From: Planctomycetaceae bacterium
GTDB lineage: Bacteria; Planctomycetota; Planctomycetia; Pirellulales; Pirellulaceae
Assembly (NCBI GenBank): GCA_015490875.1
Contig: WFWZ01000004.1
Location: 1-64,000 of the forward strand
Length of the DNA stretch: 64,000 bases
Reading direction: 5' to 3'
In this document: positions 8,644 through 18,268 of the stretch, one piece after another
Layout of the letters: each line of letters starts with the position of its first letter
How positions within the stretch are numbered: position 1 is the first letter of the stretch
Position numbers and translations under genes: made by a program
The notes under the pieces: model-generated
What the model was told of the DNA's origin: nothing
The model's database searches: none
The model's input: only the letters and a program-made list of their open reading frames with translations

Positions 8644-9564
8644 CTACATCCCAAACGCCTGTTGCAGACGCCGCGTGTAGCGCCGACACTCACTTCGCAC
8701 GTCGCCGGCTTCCTCATATTCCAGCACGATATAGCCTCGGTAGCCGGCGTCGGTCAGGATCTTCGCCAAAAGCTCGAAGTCGGTCTCCTGCCGCTTGCCC
8801 GCCATCGTCACTGCCACCTTGACCTGCACATTGATTGCAAAGGGCGCGGCTTTCGCCAAATCGGCGTAGACGTCGTCGCTGCGGAAGTTCCCGGTATCGA
8901 GGTTCACGCCGAACCACGGACTTTGAACATCTCGAACGATGGCTAGCAACCCGTCGACCGTCGCCGTCGGTCCGCCGTGGTTCTCCAACGCCAAGTGCAC
9001 CCCATGCTGGCCGGCATAGGCACAGCACTCTTCTAAGCCCTCGACCATCCAGCGGTGCGTCTGCTTCTCGGACTGCCCCTTCTTGAGATGACCGGCGAAA
9101 ACGCGAATGACGGGCGCTCCCATCAACTCCGCATAGTCGACCCACTGCTTGACCATGGCGATCTGCCGGTCGCGAGCCGGTCCCGGAGGATGCCCGAAGT
9201 CGTTTCCCACCGCCGTCCCTGAAATGTCCAGTCCCAGGAGGAACGCCCGGTGTTTGAGTTGCCGAAGGTATTCAGGGGTGACCGGTTTCGGGAAGTAATA
9301 CGATGTCAGCTCCGTACCGTCCAAGCCCATCGCCGCGCATTCGTCGATGAAGTCGAGCAGCGTCATCACCGGCTTTTTGCCACTGAGCAGTTTTCGATAG
9401 CTGTACGCCGCAAGACTCGACTTGAACTTCGCCTTCCCGTTGCGCTGAATCGGCTCGATCGCTCGCGCCACCCCACCGAGGCATCCCATGCCCATCCCCA
9501 TCGTCCCGGCAATCCACGCCCGACGTCCCATCAAATGGCCGCGTGTCATCGTATTCGTTTCCAA
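8644..9564 (-). CDS. Sugar phosphate isomerase/epimerase-like TIM-barrel protein with export signal
   Basis: 306 residues with an N-terminal GRRAWIAGTMGMGMG segment resembling a twin-arginine signal, so the protein is probably exported. The body has the xylose isomerase-like TIM-barrel (AP_endonuc_2) features: an LDFIDECAAMGLDGTEL start, VHLALENHGG in the middle, FGVNLDTGNF and a C-terminal YRGYIVLEYE strand. His/Glu/Asp residues in these strands are usual divalent metal ligands in the family. Such exported copies are abundant in planctomycetes and are thought to act on sugars from polysaccharide breakdown; the substrate is unknown. The start at 9564 is uncertain; the in-frame ATG at 9549 is possible. 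Confidence 0.85.
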   Translation of the reverse strand: METNTMTRGHLMGRRAWIAGTMGMGMGCLGGVARAIEPIQRNGKAKFKSSLAAYSYRKLLSGKKPVMTLLDFIDECAAMGLDGTELTSYYFPKPVTPEYLRQLKHRAFLLGLDISGTAVGNDFGHPPGPARDRQIAMVKQWVDYAELMGAPVIRVFAGHLKKGQSEKQTHRWMVEGLEECCAYAGQHGVHLALENHGGPTATVDGLLAIVRDVQSPWFGVNLDTGNFRSDDVYADLAKAAPFAINVQVKVAVTMAGKRQETDFELLAKILTDAGYRGYIVLEYEEAGDVRSECRRYTRRLQQAFGM

Positions 9565-9893
9565 ACTCTAAAGGTAAACCGAAGGCCGAACTGCCAACCG
9601 AACCCCGGAGACGCGGCAGCCAACGCCTGCAATGAACGAAGAATCCGTCGCCCGCCGCGCGTGGCCCGAACCGCCTTGAGAGCAGTGTACTCCCCTGACA
9701 CTCCCGTTGCCAGCTTGCACACAGTCGCTGCCGGTCGGCTTGCGAGCCGCCATCATCGTTACAGCCGCTACGATTTACCGACAATCCTTGCAAAGTCCAA
9801 GGGCCGGGCGGCAAAACTCGGCCCGATCGGGCAACTCGAGCTACACTTGCTCGGCCGCAGGATGTGTCGTTCGGCGATGGGAGAAACAGAAAC
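9565..9893. other. Divergent intergenic region, no gene seen
   Basis: This 329-bp gap between the sugar isomerase-like gene and the esterase gene must hold both promoters. Short ORFs crossing it have no homology by eye and no signal or start context. A GC dyad (GGGCCG near 9799, CGGCCC near 9817) is the only structure noticed. Confidence 0.4.
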
Positions 9894-11798
9894 ATGGCTG
9901 GGAATCCGCAGGACGCGGCGAGACCAACGAGGCGAGCCCACGGCCGTAGACTCGCGGCAGCCTACCTTCGTACGGTGTTCGCATGCCTCGTCTGGTCGAC
10001 TCCCCTCGGTCACGCTGCCAACTATGTCGTTTGGCACCCTCCCGAGTTCGCCAAGCCAAAGGCGGAATACCCAGCCGCCTATCCGCTCGACCAACTCCAG
10101 TGGCTGGCTGTGGGAGCTCCCGAGGAAGCCCGCCCCAAGGCCGTCTTGTGGGACCACACACTCCCGCCTTGGCCGACAGATGGACTGCAGCGAGCCGAAG
10201 TCGCCTACGCAGCCGGAGTGGAACTGGAGCAACTCCGTTCGCCTCGATGCCTCGAGTTCTACTATCTGGCGATCTGGAACGTCTGGCCTCATGTTCCTCC
10301 CGACCCGCGCTCGGCACCACCGCCGGCTTGCCGAGCATGGAATGTCTACCACTCCTCGGTCGCCCGGTTCCTCGAGCAGGCGCAGCGGCATGGCCGCTGG
10401 GACCCGGAGCAAGGTATCCGCCTGGCGACGCCCCTAGGCGCCGTTTGGGTGCAAACGCGACTGACCGGGTTCTTGTGGCAACGCAAGGATTTTCGGCAGA
10501 TCGAGTTGGTAGGCGAGTACGCCTCGCCCCCGCTACAGGTCCGTTACGCGACACCGGGCATCGGTGTTCCGCTCGTGGTGAAACGCCCAGGCACGCCGGA
10601 GGATCCCTTTCTCAGCCACGACGTCAAGTTTTCGGCGACTGCTTTGCTGATCCCGCATCGAGATGACATCATGGTGTCACCATCGGGAGACGGCAACGCG
10701 ACGCACATCGCTACGCTCGAACTCTTCGAACCGCGACGCACGACGCACGTCACGCTTGCCGCCGGACGCGTCCCCTTGGCTCGAGACATTTCCGCGAGCA
10801 TCGCGTGGGCGCTCAAAGAGTCGCAACAGTGCCGAATCGGCCGGGCCGGCGGAGCACTCGATCAACTTCAAGCGGCTTCTCAGTTGCAGCGGTTGACCCA
10901 AGTCCGCGCAAGACTCTGGATGCTCGAGCCTCACCGCCGAGGAAAGATCCCGGTCATTTTCGTGCACGGGCTCTTTTCGAACCGCCTCGCTTGGGCCAAC
11001 GTCGTCAATGAACTGGACGTGTTGCCCGACATCGAGCGCCACTTCGAGTTCTGGGTCTTCGAATATGACACGTCGAAAAACTTTCTCGTGACCGCGTCGC
11101 TATTGAGGCAGCAGCTGTACGAGATCACCAGTCGGCTCGACCCGCAAGGCTACGATCCAGGCTTGAACCGCCTGGTGCTGATCGGTCACAGCATGGGCGG
11201 CCTGATCAGCAAGCTGCAGGTGACCTCCAGCGGGGAGCGACTCTGGAACGTTGCCGCTCGCGTGCCCATCCAAACCGTGCAGATGGACGAAGAGACACGT
11301 CACGCGTTCGAGGAGGCGTTCTTTTTCGAGCCGGTTCCCTTCGTGCGGCGCGTCATCTACGTGGGAACGCCCCATCGCGGTTCGCCCTATGCTGGACGGA
11401 TTGCGAGCCTGTGCATTTCCGCCACGGATCGCCATTCGGAAGCCGCCAAAGAATACCGGCGCATCGTGGCGGCGAATCCGGGCGTCTTCAAAAAGGAATT
11501 CCGGCACCGGCCTCCCAACAGCATCGACATGCTGACTCCAAAGAGCTCCCTGCTGCAGGCGATCGAGCGTCTGCCGCGCAGTCCGCACGTGCGGTTCCAC
11601 TCGATCATCGGAACGGCACACTCCATTCCCGGCTACGGAGCCGGAGACGGAGTGGTTCCCGTTCTGAGTGCCCGGGTGCTCCCAGTCACAAGCGAATGCT
11701 ACGTCCCGGCACTCCACACGGAGCTCTTGTTGCCACGCCAAACCACGCAGGAAATCGCCCGCATCCTGCGTGAACATCTGCGCGAAGCCGGACTGTAG
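9894..11798 (+). CDS. Exported alpha/beta hydrolase (lipase/esterase-like)
   Basis: The 634-residue protein has an N-terminal signal peptide (about 1-38). A long N-terminal region without a recognised domain runs to about 330. An alpha/beta hydrolase domain follows: the oxyanion strand IPVIFVHGLFSNRLAWANV, then the nucleophile elbow LIGHSMGGL, GTPHRGSPY (also typical of lipases) and a late DGVVPVLSA block that should carry the acid residue, with His near the C-terminus in ALHTELL. This layout is like PGAP1/lipase class enzymes. GGGAGAAA upstream of the ATG at 9894 decides the start over the in-frame ATG at 9864. Substrate unknown. It stands alone, 68 bp before the OPT transporter gene. Confidence 0.82.
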   Translation: MAGNPQDAARPTRRAHGRRLAAAYLRTVFACLVWSTPLGHAANYVVWHPPEFAKPKAEYPAAYPLDQLQWLAVGAPEEARPKAVLWDHTLPPWPTDGLQRAEVAYAAGVELEQLRSPRCLEFYYLAIWNVWPHVPPDPRSAPPPACRAWNVYHSSVARFLEQAQRHGRWDPEQGIRLATPLGAVWVQTRLTGFLWQRKDFRQIELVGEYASPPLQVRYATPGIGVPLVVKRPGTPEDPFLSHDVKFSATALLIPHRDDIMVSPSGDGNATHIATLELFEPRRTTHVTLAAGRVPLARDISASIAWALKESQQCRIGRAGGALDQLQAASQLQRLTQVRARLWMLEPHRRGKIPVIFVHGLFSNRLAWANVVNELDVLPDIERHFEFWVFEYDTSKNFLVTASLLRQQLYEITSRLDPQGYDPGLNRLVLIGHSMGGLISKLQVTSSGERLWNVAARVPIQTVQMDEETRHAFEEAFFFEPVPFVRRVIYVGTPHRGSPYAGRIASLCISATDRHSEAAKEYRRIVAANPGVFKKEFRHRPPNSIDMLTPKSSLLQAIERLPRSPHVRFHSIIGTAHSIPGYGAGDGVVPVLSARVLPVTSECYVPALHTELLLPRQTTQEIARILREHLREAGL

Positions 11799-11866
11799 CA
11801 CGGCGCCCGTCGGCTTGCTATCATAGCGGTCTTGTTCAGGCCGATGGGGCGTCGACAGGTGAGCAG

Positions 11867-13663
11867 ATGACGAAGCTTGGCAACGACAAGCCGGCGACCA
11901 CTCCGGACGGACGCGTCATTCGTTATGGGGAGTACCCCGAGTTGACTTGGGCGGCCGTTCTTGTGGGCTGGCTGCTGGGGATCATGATCGCTGCCTCGAT
12001 CGCCTACGCCTCCCTGCTGCTGGGGTTCTCCATCGAAGGCTCGGAACTGGCGGCCATTCTCGGATGGGGACTTCTGCGAGGCGTTCTGCGGCGTACGAGC
12101 ATCATCGAGAACAACATCAATCAGACGATCGCCTCGGCGGTCAACGGAGCGTCCGCCGGCATGATGTTCTCGCTGGCCGCTCTCTTCATTCTGGCTTCTC
12201 AGGAAAAGCCGTTGCCAGGCGCTCAGCGGTTTACGCAGTTCGATCCGTTCATCGTAACGCTTGCGTGCATCGCCGGAGGCGCATTGGGACTCGTCTTTGT
12301 CATCCCGTTGCGCAAGCAAATGATCGACTTCGACCGGCTCGCATATCCCGGCGGCATCGCCGTGGCGGCGATTCTGCGGTCGCCGGGAGCAGGAATGCGC
12401 AAAGCCATGTTGCTGCTGGGAGGAGGGCTCTTTGCTGCCGCCCTGAAGCTCGTTTTTGATCGCGTCACGGGGAGCCACGATCCGGAGCTGCCAGTGGGTA
12501 AGTACCTTGGGTTTCCCCCTTACCTGAACATCACATTCTATCTTTCGATCATGACGATCGGTGTCGGATACCTTTCCGGGAAAGGAGGGTTCTGGTTCGG
12601 AGTCGGAGGATTCATCTGTTACTGGTTGCTGGCGCCGCTGTTGGCCATGTATGGCCAGGGCGAAATGGCACCGCTGTTGGGAGATGTAAGCAAGCTGCGA
12701 GGAGAGCTTTTCCGTCCTACGGGCATCGGGATGCTCGTCGGAGCAGCCATTGGCGGCATCATCGCTGCATTCCCTCTCATGCTCAGCGCAATCCAGTCGC
12801 TCCACGATGCCTCAAAGTCGGGCTCCGATGACAACTCCGACGAACTCCCGGCGTGGTCGCTCTACACCGGAATCGCACTCTCGGCCGTTGTGCTGGGATG
12901 TGCCTGTTGGGTCAGTGTTCCTTCGCTCTCGCCGATGCGTGTCGCCGTCATGACGCTCCTCGGGACACTCTGGGTTTGGATCGCCGGTGTGATCGTCTCG
13001 GAGTGCGTCGGCCGGACCAACTGGAATCCGCTTTCTGGTATGACGCTCATTGCGGTCACGTTGCTTCTCTTGATTGCCGTCCGAGGTACGACTACCGTGC
13101 CGGCGATCCTGGCGGCGGTCGTCTTGGGAACGGCGATCTGCGTGGCCATCGCTCAGGCAGGCGACATGATGCTCGATTTGAAGTCCGGCTATCTCGTCGG
13201 AGCCGTTCCTCGCCGACAACAGATCGCTCAATTCATCGGCGCGTGGCTCGGACCGGTCATCGTGATCTTCGTCATGTATGCGCTGCACGAGCAGTACGTT
13301 CTTGGTTCCAAGCAACTCCCCGCTCCCCAAGCGAGTGCACTGGCTACCGTACTGCGCGGCATTGCCGAGAACGATGCGCCCACGTTTCGGTATGTGGCGG
13401 GTACGGGCCTGGGAGCCGTTCTCGCATTCAGCGGGCTGGGGGGCATCGGCGTCCTGATCGGACTTGGATTCTACATGCCCTTCAGCATCGTTCTGACCTA
13501 TACCTTGGGCAACCTCCTGCGCATGGCGTCGGACCGATTCCTCGGTAAAGAGTTCGGCCATGAAACGGGGGTTCCGATCGCCGCCGGATTCATCGTAGGC
13601 GAGGCACTCGTGGGCGTGACCGTGGCACTCGTCGAAATTGGCAGCATGCTGGGCGGGAGCTGA
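11867..13663 (+). CDS. OPT superfamily oligopeptide/metal-chelate transporter
   Basis: Polytopic inner-membrane protein of 598 residues with roughly 14-16 hydrophobic segments. The N-terminal GEYPELTWAAVLVGWLLGIMIAA, the NNINQTIASA block after the third helix and the LVGAVPRRQQIAQFIGAWLG loop in the second half are OPT hallmarks. The family moves oligopeptides or metal-siderophore complexes with protons; the substrate cannot be assigned. A small membrane protein gene starts 20 bp downstream with a strong ribosome binding site, so the two form an operon. Confidence 0.9.
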   Translation: MTKLGNDKPATTPDGRVIRYGEYPELTWAAVLVGWLLGIMIAASIAYASLLLGFSIEGSELAAILGWGLLRGVLRRTSIIENNINQTIASAVNGASAGMMFSLAALFILASQEKPLPGAQRFTQFDPFIVTLACIAGGALGLVFVIPLRKQMIDFDRLAYPGGIAVAAILRSPGAGMRKAMLLLGGGLFAAALKLVFDRVTGSHDPELPVGKYLGFPPYLNITFYLSIMTIGVGYLSGKGGFWFGVGGFICYWLLAPLLAMYGQGEMAPLLGDVSKLRGELFRPTGIGMLVGAAIGGIIAAFPLMLSAIQSLHDASKSGSDDNSDELPAWSLYTGIALSAVVLGCACWVSVPSLSPMRVAVMTLLGTLWVWIAGVIVSECVGRTNWNPLSGMTLIAVTLLLLIAVRGTTTVPAILAAVVLGTAICVAIAQAGDMMLDLKSGYLVGAVPRRQQIAQFIGAWLGPVIVIFVMYALHEQYVLGSKQLPAPQASALATVLRGIAENDAPTFRYVAGTGLGAVLAFSGLGGIGVLIGLGFYMPFSIVLTYTLGNLLRMASDRFLGKEFGHETGVPIAAGFIVGEALVGVTVALVEIGSMLGGS

Positions 13664-13683
13664 AGCGTCCGAAGGAGAATACC

Positions 13684-14277
13684 ATGCGCATGGTCGGTCA
13701 TGTGTTGCTCTGGAGCGGCTTCCTGACAGCCGCATTCTTCACCGTTCGCCAGACAGAAATCAAGGCCGATCCGTGGTCCACGATCTCATGGACCGCGTAC
13801 ATCAATGCTCTGGGCGCCGCCGTGATCGGGGTCGTCATTCTGCGCGCGACTCGAGGTACGACCGGAGGCGGCCCCTCGCCCCTTGCCGGAACCATCGAAG
13901 AACAATATCGACATCTGAAAACGCTTGTCACCGAGCTTCAAGCTTATCTGGCGCGTTGGTATCCGGAACAAGTGTACGACGTGCACGAATGGATCGATCG
14001 ACGGCTGGCCAGTCACTTGACAGAGTTCGCCGATGGCCGACACGCGTTGATCCGAGAATTCGGCCTGCGCGCTTACGGGCAGATCATGTCCGACTTTGCC
14101 AGCGGAGAACGGATGATCAATCGAGCATGGTGTGCTTCGGCCGACGGATACGCCGATGAAGTCGAAACGTGCCTGCGCCGAGCCGCCGGTTTTCTCGAGG
14201 CCAGTGTCGCACGGATCCACAAGTTGGCCGGACACCTGGAAGGCGACGAAGCCGAGAGTCAGGAAGGTGGGCGTTAG
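13684..14277 (+). CDS. Small membrane protein co-transcribed with the OPT transporter, unknown function
   Basis: 197 residues with two predicted transmembrane helices (about 5-20 and 35-55) followed by a cytoplasmic or periplasmic helical domain rich in charged and aromatic residues (YRHLKTLVTELQAYLARWYPEQVYDVHEWID). I do not recognise the domain. AAGGAG lies 8 nt before the ATG. The 20-bp gap behind the OPT gene argues for co-expression, perhaps as an accessory subunit (inference). Its stop is followed by a repeat-bearing hairpin region between convergent genes. Confidence 0.75.
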   Translation: MRMVGHVLLWSGFLTAAFFTVRQTEIKADPWSTISWTAYINALGAAVIGVVILRATRGTTGGGPSPLAGTIEEQYRHLKTLVTELQAYLARWYPEQVYDVHEWIDRRLASHLTEFADGRHALIREFGLRAYGQIMSDFASGERMINRAWCASADGYADEVETCLRRAAGFLEASVARIHKLAGHLEGDEAESQEGGR

Positions 14278-14298
14278 CTTCGCAGTCGGGAGAATGGC

Positions 14299-14370
14299 AA
14301 CACAGAGGCACAGAGGTCACGGAGAGAGAGAAAGCTTCGTGACCAACTCTGTGTTTCATGTGCCTCATGA
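14299..14370. repeat. GAGGCACAGAGG-type repeat forming an inverted repeat between convergent genes
   Basis: AACACAGAG (14299-14307) is exactly complementary to CTCTGTGTT (14347-14355); GAGGCACA next to it also pairs with TGTGCCTC just beyond. The forward arm continues as CACAGAGGTCACGGAG, a motif also at 35551-35580. It lies in the 105-bp gap between convergent genes and may act as a bidirectional terminator or simply be a dispersed repeat. Confidence 0.55.
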
Positions 14371-14382
14371 GCGTGCTCGTGC

Positions 14383-15261
14383 TCATCGCAACGGCTCTGG
14401 TCGCGACGGCCGAAAGAGTTCGGGGGGGCGCTGGACCGGTGGAGGCGAAAAGCGTTTCGGCTCGCGACGATCCTTGCGATTGGGATCCGGAAAAGTCGGT
14501 TCCCACTTCGGCACCGGCGACGTGTTCTCAGGCTGCCACCCCAGACCACCGCCGGGCAGCTCGAGCCACGAAGGGAACGACAACATGTCGTCCTGCTCGT
14601 GACTGGGAGGGCTCTGCGACAGGTTCGAGGGTCGAGGCGCGGTCGCCGCTGGAATGTCGCGTTGGCTTCGTACTAGCGGGGGTTGCTTCGCAACCGGATC
14701 GATCCGCCGAGCCTTGGAACGCTTCGGAGGCGCCGCAGACTTCGGTGAGGCCTCAAACGAGGCTACCCGCACACGCGGAGGCACCGGCATGCGACGCAGC
14801 GCCGTCTGGCAATACTCGAGAATGTCGGCGGCCGCATCCGGCTTCGAAGGTGTCGGCCACTCCATGATTTTTCGCAAGAGCGACTCGGCCGCCCGACGAC
14901 CCTCGGGCGAAAAAGCGGGCGCCTGGCGAGCCAACTCGGCACTTAGCGCAAGCACGCCTCGAGTAGCCTCATCTGCCGGAGCATGTCGCCAGGTCGTCAG
15001 GAGTTCCTCCAGACTCTGCCAACTCGTCTGAACGACTTCGTCGGACGAACTCGTCAGGCCCGAAACGAGGACGGGAACTCCGTGGACTCCCACCGTTTGC
15101 GCTGCCAAAAGGCGGCGTCGGATCCGAGGCAAATCGCCGCGCGTCGACCGCCGAGCCACCATGCGGATGACCCAGGTGTCCCCTCCGAGCGAAAGAAAGC
15201 CGATCATGGCCACGCCGGCCAGCAATGCGACATTGCGTGCCACAGACGCCAATTTGCCCAT
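14383..15261 (-). CDS. Membrane-anchored HEAT-like conserved hypothetical protein
   Basis: 292 residues. One hydrophobic segment near the N-terminus (VARNVALLAGVAMIGFLSL) suggests a signal anchor. The middle (about 35-165) is all-helical with HEAT-like periodicity (VPVLVSGLTSSSDEVVQTSW). The C-terminal third is Pro/Arg/Ser-rich and probably disordered. No catalytic motif is seen. The start at 15261 is chosen because GGGAG lies 9 nt upstream and the hydrophobic segment follows directly; the longer frame to 15333 adds only charged residues. Confidence 0.6.
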   Translation of the reverse strand: MGKLASVARNVALLAGVAMIGFLSLGGDTWVIRMVARRSTRGDLPRIRRRLLAAQTVGVHGVPVLVSGLTSSSDEVVQTSWQSLEELLTTWRHAPADEATRGVLALSAELARQAPAFSPEGRRAAESLLRKIMEWPTPSKPDAAADILEYCQTALRRMPVPPRVRVASFEASPKSAAPPKRSKARRIDPVAKQPPLVRSQRDIPAATAPRPSNLSQSPPSHEQDDMLSFPSWLELPGGGLGWQPENTSPVPKWEPTFPDPNRKDRREPKRFSPPPVQRPPELFRPSRPEPLR

Positions 15262-15690
15262 CTTTGGCAACTCCCAGATACGCGCGCGGTCCGTGAACCT
15301 TCTCCCACCGAGCCGCGATTGTCCGGAAGTCACCGTGTCCCGGCAAGAGCAGAAGACAGGGGCGAGAAAGACAGAAAGACGGAAGAGACGGGCGGAAGTT
15401 CCCCCATGTCCCGTCAGTCGACTCGGTTGACTCTGTCCTCTTTCACTCGCTTTCGCCTACCTCCACTCGTTTGTCCATCCGAGCGCAATGTTTCCCATCG
15501 CCGCCTCTTTCCTAATCTTCCTTCGAGTGGACGACTCTACCGGTCCGGCAAAGAATAACTCATCGAGTCGTTGGCCGATGGCCGACGAACAATAGTGCAC
15601 GGGAGCCGACTGAGCGGCGCGAGGAGATTCCGCCAGGCATGGCCGCTGTTTCCGGGCGTAGGAGGCGGTTCCGGGGGGAACAGGATCGGT
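15262..15690. other. Divergent intergenic region with a purine-rich tract
   Basis: The 429-bp gap between divergent genes contains an almost pure A/G stretch at about 15350-15395 (GAGAAAGACAGAAAGACGG within it). No gene, promoter or dyad could be supported. Confidence 0.4.
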
Positions 15691-16539
15691 ATGAAGAGAT
15701 CGAGGTTCGCGAAGCGCGTCGGACGCCACGTGGCATGGGTACTTGGCTCGCTCCTGCTAGTGGGAAGTGGTCCGACCCTCGAGGCTCAACAGCGGCTTCC
15801 CGTGTTGGGGAAGGCTCGAGCGGCTCGGCACCAGGCGGAAAAAACGATCCCGTGGAATGAGCTGACGCCGGAGGCCACGGCCAAGTTGCGCCGCGTTCTT
15901 CAGGACACGACGGTCTTTCGTCGCATGCCCGAAGAGACGATCGAATGCGATCCCGATCTCTTCGTCTTTCTGGTACGCCATCCTGAGGTTGTCGTCAATA
16001 TATGGCAGCACATGGGCATCACCCGTTGCACGCTCAAGCGCACCAAGCCCTTCGAAATGGAAGCCTCCGATGGAGCCGGGACGAAAAGCCGCGTGGAACT
16101 GGTCTATGGGTCTCGGAATCTCCACGTTCTCTATGCCGAAGGAAGTTACTCGGGGACGCTTGTGACGAAACCCGTCAACGGTCAATGCGTCATGATCTTG
16201 CGTTCTCGCGTCCAACCCGGCCAACCCGCATCGCCCGCGCAAACACGGATTACAGGGACGATGGATGTCTTCTTGAAGATCGACCACGCCGGAGCCGAAG
16301 TGGTTGCCAAGGCTCTGAATCCCGTCGTCGGCCGCACCGTCGACAACAACTTCACGCAAACCATGAAGTTCGTCGAGCAGATCGCGAAAGTGGCTCGAGT
16401 CAACTCCGACGGCATGCAGCGTCTCGCCTTGCAACTCGACCAGCTCGACCGCAACGTTCGTGACCGCTTCGCCCTTCTCACAGCACGCATCGGCCGCAAT
16501 GAACCGGCCGGAGGCGCAGTCCAGTCGGCAACGAACTGA
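15691..16539 (+). CDS. Exported conserved hypothetical protein
   Basis: 282 residues with a signal peptide (about 1-31, cleavage near LEAQ). The body is predicted mixed alpha/beta, with conserved-looking blocks WQHMGITRCTL and ELVYGSRNLHVLYAEGSY, ending in a coiled-coil-like tail (RLALQLDQLDRNVRDRFALL). I do not recognise the family; composition and architecture are typical of planctomycete-specific exported proteins. The ATG at 15691 is preferred because the signal peptide begins there. It converges on the ABC transporter ATPase gene with an 18-bp gap. Confidence 0.65.
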   Translation: MKRSRFAKRVGRHVAWVLGSLLLVGSGPTLEAQQRLPVLGKARAARHQAEKTIPWNELTPEATAKLRRVLQDTTVFRRMPEETIECDPDLFVFLVRHPEVVVNIWQHMGITRCTLKRTKPFEMEASDGAGTKSRVELVYGSRNLHVLYAEGSYSGTLVTKPVNGQCVMILRSRVQPGQPASPAQTRITGTMDVFLKIDHAGAEVVAKALNPVVGRTVDNNFTQTMKFVEQIAKVARVNSDGMQRLALQLDQLDRNVRDRFALLTARIGRNEPAGGAVQSATN

Positions 16540-16557
16540 CGTGGCTTTGTCACTCGG

Positions 16558-18102
16558 TTAGGCCGTCGCCGAGCCCGCGTCGAAAGTCACACCGAGCGTC
16601 GCCAGTTCCATGATGCGTTCTTCGGTGGCTTCGTCTCGCGTCAGCTCACCGGTGAGTTTTCCTTCGCTGAGCACCAGGATGCGGTCGCAGTTCGTCAGGA
16701 GCTCGGGAAGCTCGCTCGACGTCAGAATGATGGCCATCCCATCTCGCCTCAGTCCATCCATGAGTCGATAGAGTTCCGCTTTTGCGCCGACATCGACGCC
16801 GCGCGTGGGGTCATCCAACAGCAGCACTTTCGGACGCGTCAAGAGCCAGCGGCCGATGATCGCCTTCTGCTGATTTCCTCCGCTGAGACTGTGAATAGGA
16901 GCTTCCAAACTGGACGTCTTGACCCTCAGACGCTCCACGATCGACTGAACCGAGCGAGATTCAAGAGACGAACGAATCCACCCCCACCGGGTCGCCTCGG
17001 ACAACGTGCAGATGCTGACGTTTTCGCGCACATTGAACTGAGGAAAGAGCCCCAGTCGCTTGCGATCCTCGGTCACCAACGCCACGCCCGCGCGCCGCGC
17101 ATCGAGGGGATGCCGAAAGCGCACGGGCTTACCCTCCAACCGAATCGTGCCCTGCGGTCGCTGCGGACTGGCTCCGAACAGAGCTTCCAACAGTTCGGTT
17201 CTCCCAGCCCCCATCAGACCAGCCACGCCCAGGATTTCGCCTCGATGGAGTCGAAACGAGATGTCTTCCAATCGCCAGCGGCGAGCGTGACCGGGGCGTG
17301 GGAGATAGAGGTGTTCGACTTCGAGCACGACATCGCTGCTCGGCGTATGGGCCTCCCGTTCCACCGACTCGATTTCCCGCCCCACCATCAAATGCGTGAC
17401 TTCCCGCGGGGAGGTCGCCTGGCGTTCCTTGGTCGCCACCCACTTGCCGTCGCGCAAGACGGTCACGCGATCGGCCAAACGAAAGACTTCGTCCATCTTG
17501 TGCGTGATGTACAGAATCGTCGTGCCTCGCTGGCGAAGCCGCTCGATAACACGATCGAGTCTCGCGACTTCCGCCTCGGTCAGGGCACTCGTCGGTTCGT
17601 CCATGATGACGATCCGAGCATCCAGTGACAGAGCCTTGGCGATCTCAACAAGCTGCTGGTCTCCGACCCGCAGAGAACCGACAGGAGCGCTCGAGGAAAA
17701 ATGGCATTCGAGCTGCTCGAGCAAACGATCCGCTTCCTCTTCCATCTGCCGTGTCTTGAGCCAGCCCCACCGAGTCCGCATCTCCCGCCCGAGAAAAATG
17801 TTCGCCGCTGCGGAAAGCTCTTCCACCAGATTGAGCTCCTGATGGATGATGCTGATCCCCACCGCCTCAGCATCCCGCGTGCCTCGAAAACGAACCGATC
17901 GGCCGTCGAGGCGGACTTCGCCTTCGTAGTCGGTGATGACTCCCGCGAGCACCTTCATCAGCGTACTCTTTCCCGCTCCGTTCTCTCCGCAAATCGCGTG
18001 CAACTCGCCTCGGCGCACTGAGAACGACACGCCGTCCAAGGCTCGGACTCCGGGGAATTGTTTCGTCAACCGATGGAACTCGATAATGTTCTCAGACGAC
18101 AT
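16558..18102 (-). CDS. Sugar ABC transporter ATP-binding protein, RbsA/MglA type
   Basis: Cytoplasmic ATPase subunit with two fused ABC domains, 514 residues. Domain 1 has Walker A GENGAGKST (39-47), signature LRVGDQQLVEIAKAL and Walker B IVIMDEPTSAL. Domain 2 has a divergent Walker A (GLMGAGRTELL, with Arg for Lys), signature LSGGNQQKAIIGRWL and VLLLDDPTRGVDVGAK. A non-canonical second P-loop is usual in RbsA/MglA/XylG proteins. The ATG at 18102 starts family homology; the frame to 18309 is spurious extension. The matching permease and binding-protein genes are on the same strand at 19387-22033, but an opposite-strand gene lies between. Confidence 0.93.
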   Translation of the reverse strand: MSSENIIEFHRLTKQFPGVRALDGVSFSVRRGELHAICGENGAGKSTLMKVLAGVITDYEGEVRLDGRSVRFRGTRDAEAVGISIIHQELNLVEELSAAANIFLGREMRTRWGWLKTRQMEEEADRLLEQLECHFSSSAPVGSLRVGDQQLVEIAKALSLDARIVIMDEPTSALTEAEVARLDRVIERLRQRGTTILYITHKMDEVFRLADRVTVLRDGKWVATKERQATSPREVTHLMVGREIESVEREAHTPSSDVVLEVEHLYLPRPGHARRWRLEDISFRLHRGEILGVAGLMGAGRTELLEALFGASPQRPQGTIRLEGKPVRFRHPLDARRAGVALVTEDRKRLGLFPQFNVRENVSICTLSEATRWGWIRSSLESRSVQSIVERLRVKTSSLEAPIHSLSGGNQQKAIIGRWLLTRPKVLLLDDPTRGVDVGAKAELYRLMDGLRRDGMAIILTSSELPELLTNCDRILVLSEGKLTGELTRDEATEERIMELATLGVTFDAGSATA

Positions 18103-18268
18103 GGACCACCACCGCTGGAAAACTCGGGAAGGAATCAAGAGCCGAACGGATCTTGCATCCAGTACAGCATAGTCGAGCTTCGACTGCTCGGATACATGGC
18201 TGTTTGAGGTGGCCACCTGCACCGCTGCCACCGCCGCACCGGCGTGATAAGATGGATACCGTGAGCCT

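Noticed and set aside
9250-10437. 395-residue plus-strand ORF spanning the sugar isomerase-like gene and an intergenic region
   Set aside because: Overlaps two well-supported genes in other frames and has no protein-like features.
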